Source of the DNA: JAUXIQ01 sp030620925 [NCBI: Nitrospinota bacterium] | GTDB taxonomy: Bacteria > JAUXIQ01 | Length of the DNA: 10,750 nucleotides | Direction of reading: 5' to 3' | NCBI GenBank assembly: GCA_030620925.1 | Contig: JAUXIQ010000032.1 | Coordinates: 1 to 10,750 of the forward strand | Shown: positions 9,646 through 10,750 of the stretch, piece after piece | How the letters are laid out: each line of letters starts with the position of its first letter | How positions within the stretch are numbered: the stretch's first letter is position 1 | Position numbers and translations under genes: made by a program | The notes under the pieces: model-generated | What the model was told of the DNA's origin: nothing | Database searches by the model: none | What the model saw: only the letters and a program-made list of their open reading frames with translations

Positions 9646-9672
9646 ATTATAACAGTGAAAAAAAGTATTCAA
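9646..9672 (-). promoter_or_regulatory. Extended -10 promoter candidate for lipA
   Basis: The minus strand carries a perfect TATAAT (9646-9651) preceded by TG with one intervening base (TGTTATAAT, 9646-9654), an extended -10. A TTGAAT (9667-9672) sits 15 bases upstream as a weak, short-spaced -35. Transcription would begin near 9639-9641, immediately before the CCGTCC arm of the leader stem, giving a leader of about 105 nt. Confidence 0.6.
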
Positions 9673-9673
9673 T

Positions 9674-9702
9674 ATTAAAAGTAATCAGCGGCGGATTGTC
9701 AA
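9674..9702 (-). promoter_or_regulatory. Sigma-70-type promoter candidate for lipA
   Basis: On the minus strand there is a perfect -35 TTGACA (9697-9702), a 17-base spacer and the -10 TTTAAT (9674-9679), which matches five of six consensus bases. It lies in the AT-rich gap just after metF and points at lipA. It is upstream of the extended -10 element, so the two would form a tandem pair. Confidence 0.6.
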
Positions 9703-9732
9703 TTATGAAAATCCGGGCCGCTCGAGCGCAAG

Positions 9733-10599
9733 TTAATAAATTATCCTCTCTAAAAAACTTCCCAGGCCCGCCTCCCCGCCAATAGGCATGATGTGTATTC
9801 CCTTGACGGAATCCCTTATACGAGTCACAAACTCCGCGGCGATGTCCATACCCTCTTCCACAGAATCGGGCGAGACTTCGAGTCTCTTTATGATGCTCTC
9901 CGGAAGGGGTTTGTTGAGAAGCTTCTCGCTCATGAACTTGGCCATACCCACTGAGCGCAAGGGGGTGATCCCCACCAGAAAGCGCACACCGGTCTCGCTT
10001 TCGAGCTTCATGATAGTCTCCACCATTTCCATGGAGAAAACCGGCTGCGTCTGTATATATCCCGCTCCGGCTTCTATCTTCTTTTTCAGCTTCATTACCT
10101 GGAGTTCCATGGGGTCGGCATAGGGGTTAAAAACAGCTCCGGCATTGAAACCGGTTGCCCCTTGCAGCGGATTTCCCATGGAGTCCGTGCCCCGCCCCAG
10201 TTCTCTCATAAATTCCAATAACTGCACGGAATCGAGGTCGAAAACCCCTTTAGCATTGGGGTGATCTCCCAGAGCTGGATGATCGCCGGTCATCACGCAG
10301 ACGTTTCTGATGCCCATGGCCCATGCCCCCAACAAGTCTGACTGCAGGGCGATACGATTTCGATCCCTGCAACAAACCTGCATGACCGGCTCGTGCCCGT
10401 AAGCTTTAAGCAGAGAGCAGGCGGACAGGGAGCTCATGCGCATGACGGCCCGCTGATTATCGGTGATGTTTATAGCATCGACCTTCCCCCTCACCGAATC
10501 GGCCAAATCCATCATATTTTCTATGTCCGCGCCCTTGGGCGGAGATATTTCAACAGTCACCACCCTCTCGCCTGAAGCTATCTTCTCCTTAAAACCCAT
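9733..10599 (-). CDS. metF: Methylenetetrahydrofolate reductase, short MetF type
   Basis: MetF reduces 5,10-methylene-tetrahydrofolate to 5-methyl-tetrahydrofolate, feeding methionine synthesis or, in acetogens and relatives, the methyl branch of the Wood-Ljungdahl pathway. The 288-residue FAD-binding barrel shows VEISPPKG (16-23) with the catalytic-type Glu17, NITDNQRA (44-51), CRDRNRIALQSDLLGA (77-92), VMTGDHP (102-108) and YIQTQPVF (181-188). The start ATG at 10597-10599 has GGAG (10607-10610) seven bases upstream. The short form is typical of anaerobes, where it often works with a zinc-binding MetV partner; no metV is visible inside the window. lipA follows 198 bases downstream behind its own promoters. 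An exact biochemical partner or electron donor cannot be told from this sequence. Confidence 0.93.
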   Translation of the reverse strand: MGFKEKIASGERVVTVEISPPKGADIENMMDLADSVRGKVDAINITDNQRAVMRMSSLSACSLLKAYGHEPVMQVCCRDRNRIALQSDLLGAWAMGIRNVCVMTGDHPALGDHPNAKGVFDLDSVQLLEFMRELGRGTDSMGNPLQGATGFNAGAVFNPYADPMELQVMKLKKKIEAGAGYIQTQPVFSMEMVETIMKLESETGVRFLVGITPLRSVGMAKFMSEKLLNKPLPESIIKRLEVSPDSVEEGMDIAAEFVTRIRDSVKGIHIMPIGGEAGLGSFLERIIY

Positions 10600-10665
10600 A
10601 TTTCTTCTCCGGTAATAATGAAAAAAGCCGCGTCAATATCACCCCATAAAGGATATGAATGCCCG

Positions 10666-10695
10666 TTTATAAACTAATCACCACTCTCCTTTCAA
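10666..10695 (-). promoter_or_regulatory. Promoter candidate for metF
   Basis: The minus strand has TTGAAA (10690-10695), an 18-base spacer and TATAAA (10666-10671), each matching five of six consensus bases. A transcript would begin near 10659 and carry a leader of about 60 nt before the metF ATG. Confidence 0.5.
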
Positions 10696-10750
10696 TATCC
10701 CCTTACCGGTATTCACCCTGCGAGGATGGGTCGATCGCAAGTGGTCCTTC
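10672..10750 (-). other. Possible tail of an upstream gene at the window edge
   Basis: Two minus-strand frames stay open from the right edge into this region. One ends at TAA (10703-10705) after 15 codons and the other at TGA (10678-10680) after 23 codons. Either could be the C-terminus of a gene upstream of metF. The longer frame has slightly more G/C at third positions, like its neighbours, but I recognise no family in either peptide. Confidence 0.25.

Noticed and set aside
9719-9728. Palindrome CGCTCGAGCG after metF as a terminator
   Set aside because: A usable hairpin would have only three base pairs and is not followed by a proper T run, so it does not qualify as an intrinsic terminator.
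10726-10750. Plus-strand ATG at the right edge as a divergent gene start
   Set aside because: Its purine stretch touches the ATG with no spacing and only eight codons are visible, with no recognisable protein.

Overview
Every gene in this window is read from the minus strand, so transcription runs from high to low coordinates. The order is metF, lipA, hom, an apgM-family gene, lysC, cimA, glyQ, glyS, then the first codons of ppdK, which runs off the left edge. All eight complete genes are intact, family-typical in length and keep the expected catalytic motifs. I see no mobile element, CRISPR array, tRNA or rRNA gene. The many plus-strand open frames are shadows of these GC-rich genes.

Right part (9535-10750): metF encodes a short anaerobe-type methylenetetrahydrofolate reductase. 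It has a good ribosome binding site and a plausible sigma-70 promoter. The 198-base gap between metF and lipA is the richest non-coding stretch. It carries two promoter-like elements pointing at lipA (TTGACA-17-TTTAAT and an extended -10 TGTTATAAT). Beyond them lies a leader of about 105 nt with nested inverted repeats, a U-rich tract and a duplicated 9-mer.

Centre (3178-8612): hom, apgM-family, lysC and cimA are separated by only 19 to 59 bases and look like one operon of aspartate-family and isoleucine-precursor synthesis. LysC makes aspartyl phosphate and Hom makes homoserine. CimA makes citramalate, a threonine-independent route to 2-oxobutyrate and isoleucine. The apgM-family protein sits exactly where a homoserine kinase is needed. 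It resembles the phosphoglycerate-mutase-like family that has been proposed from gene context to be a non-orthologous homoserine kinase. hom starts with GTG, apgM with TTG and lysC most likely with TTG.

Left part (1-3138): glyQ and glyS encode the two subunits of the alpha2-beta2 glycyl-tRNA synthetase. The glyQ stop and glyS start abut with no spacer. ppdK (pyruvate, phosphate dikinase) follows after about 107 bases.

Organism: a bacterium of moderately high GC. Subunit-type GlyRS, citramalate synthase, PPDK, a short MetF and an apgM-like gene among threonine genes together suggest an anaerobe. A Desulfotomaculum/Pelotomaculum-like Firmicute, Dehalococcoidia or a deep anaerobic actinobacterial lineage would fit. 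This is inference from gene content and I cannot decide between these groups. The region is core metabolism. The most interesting points are the probable homoserine kinase and the lipA leader.
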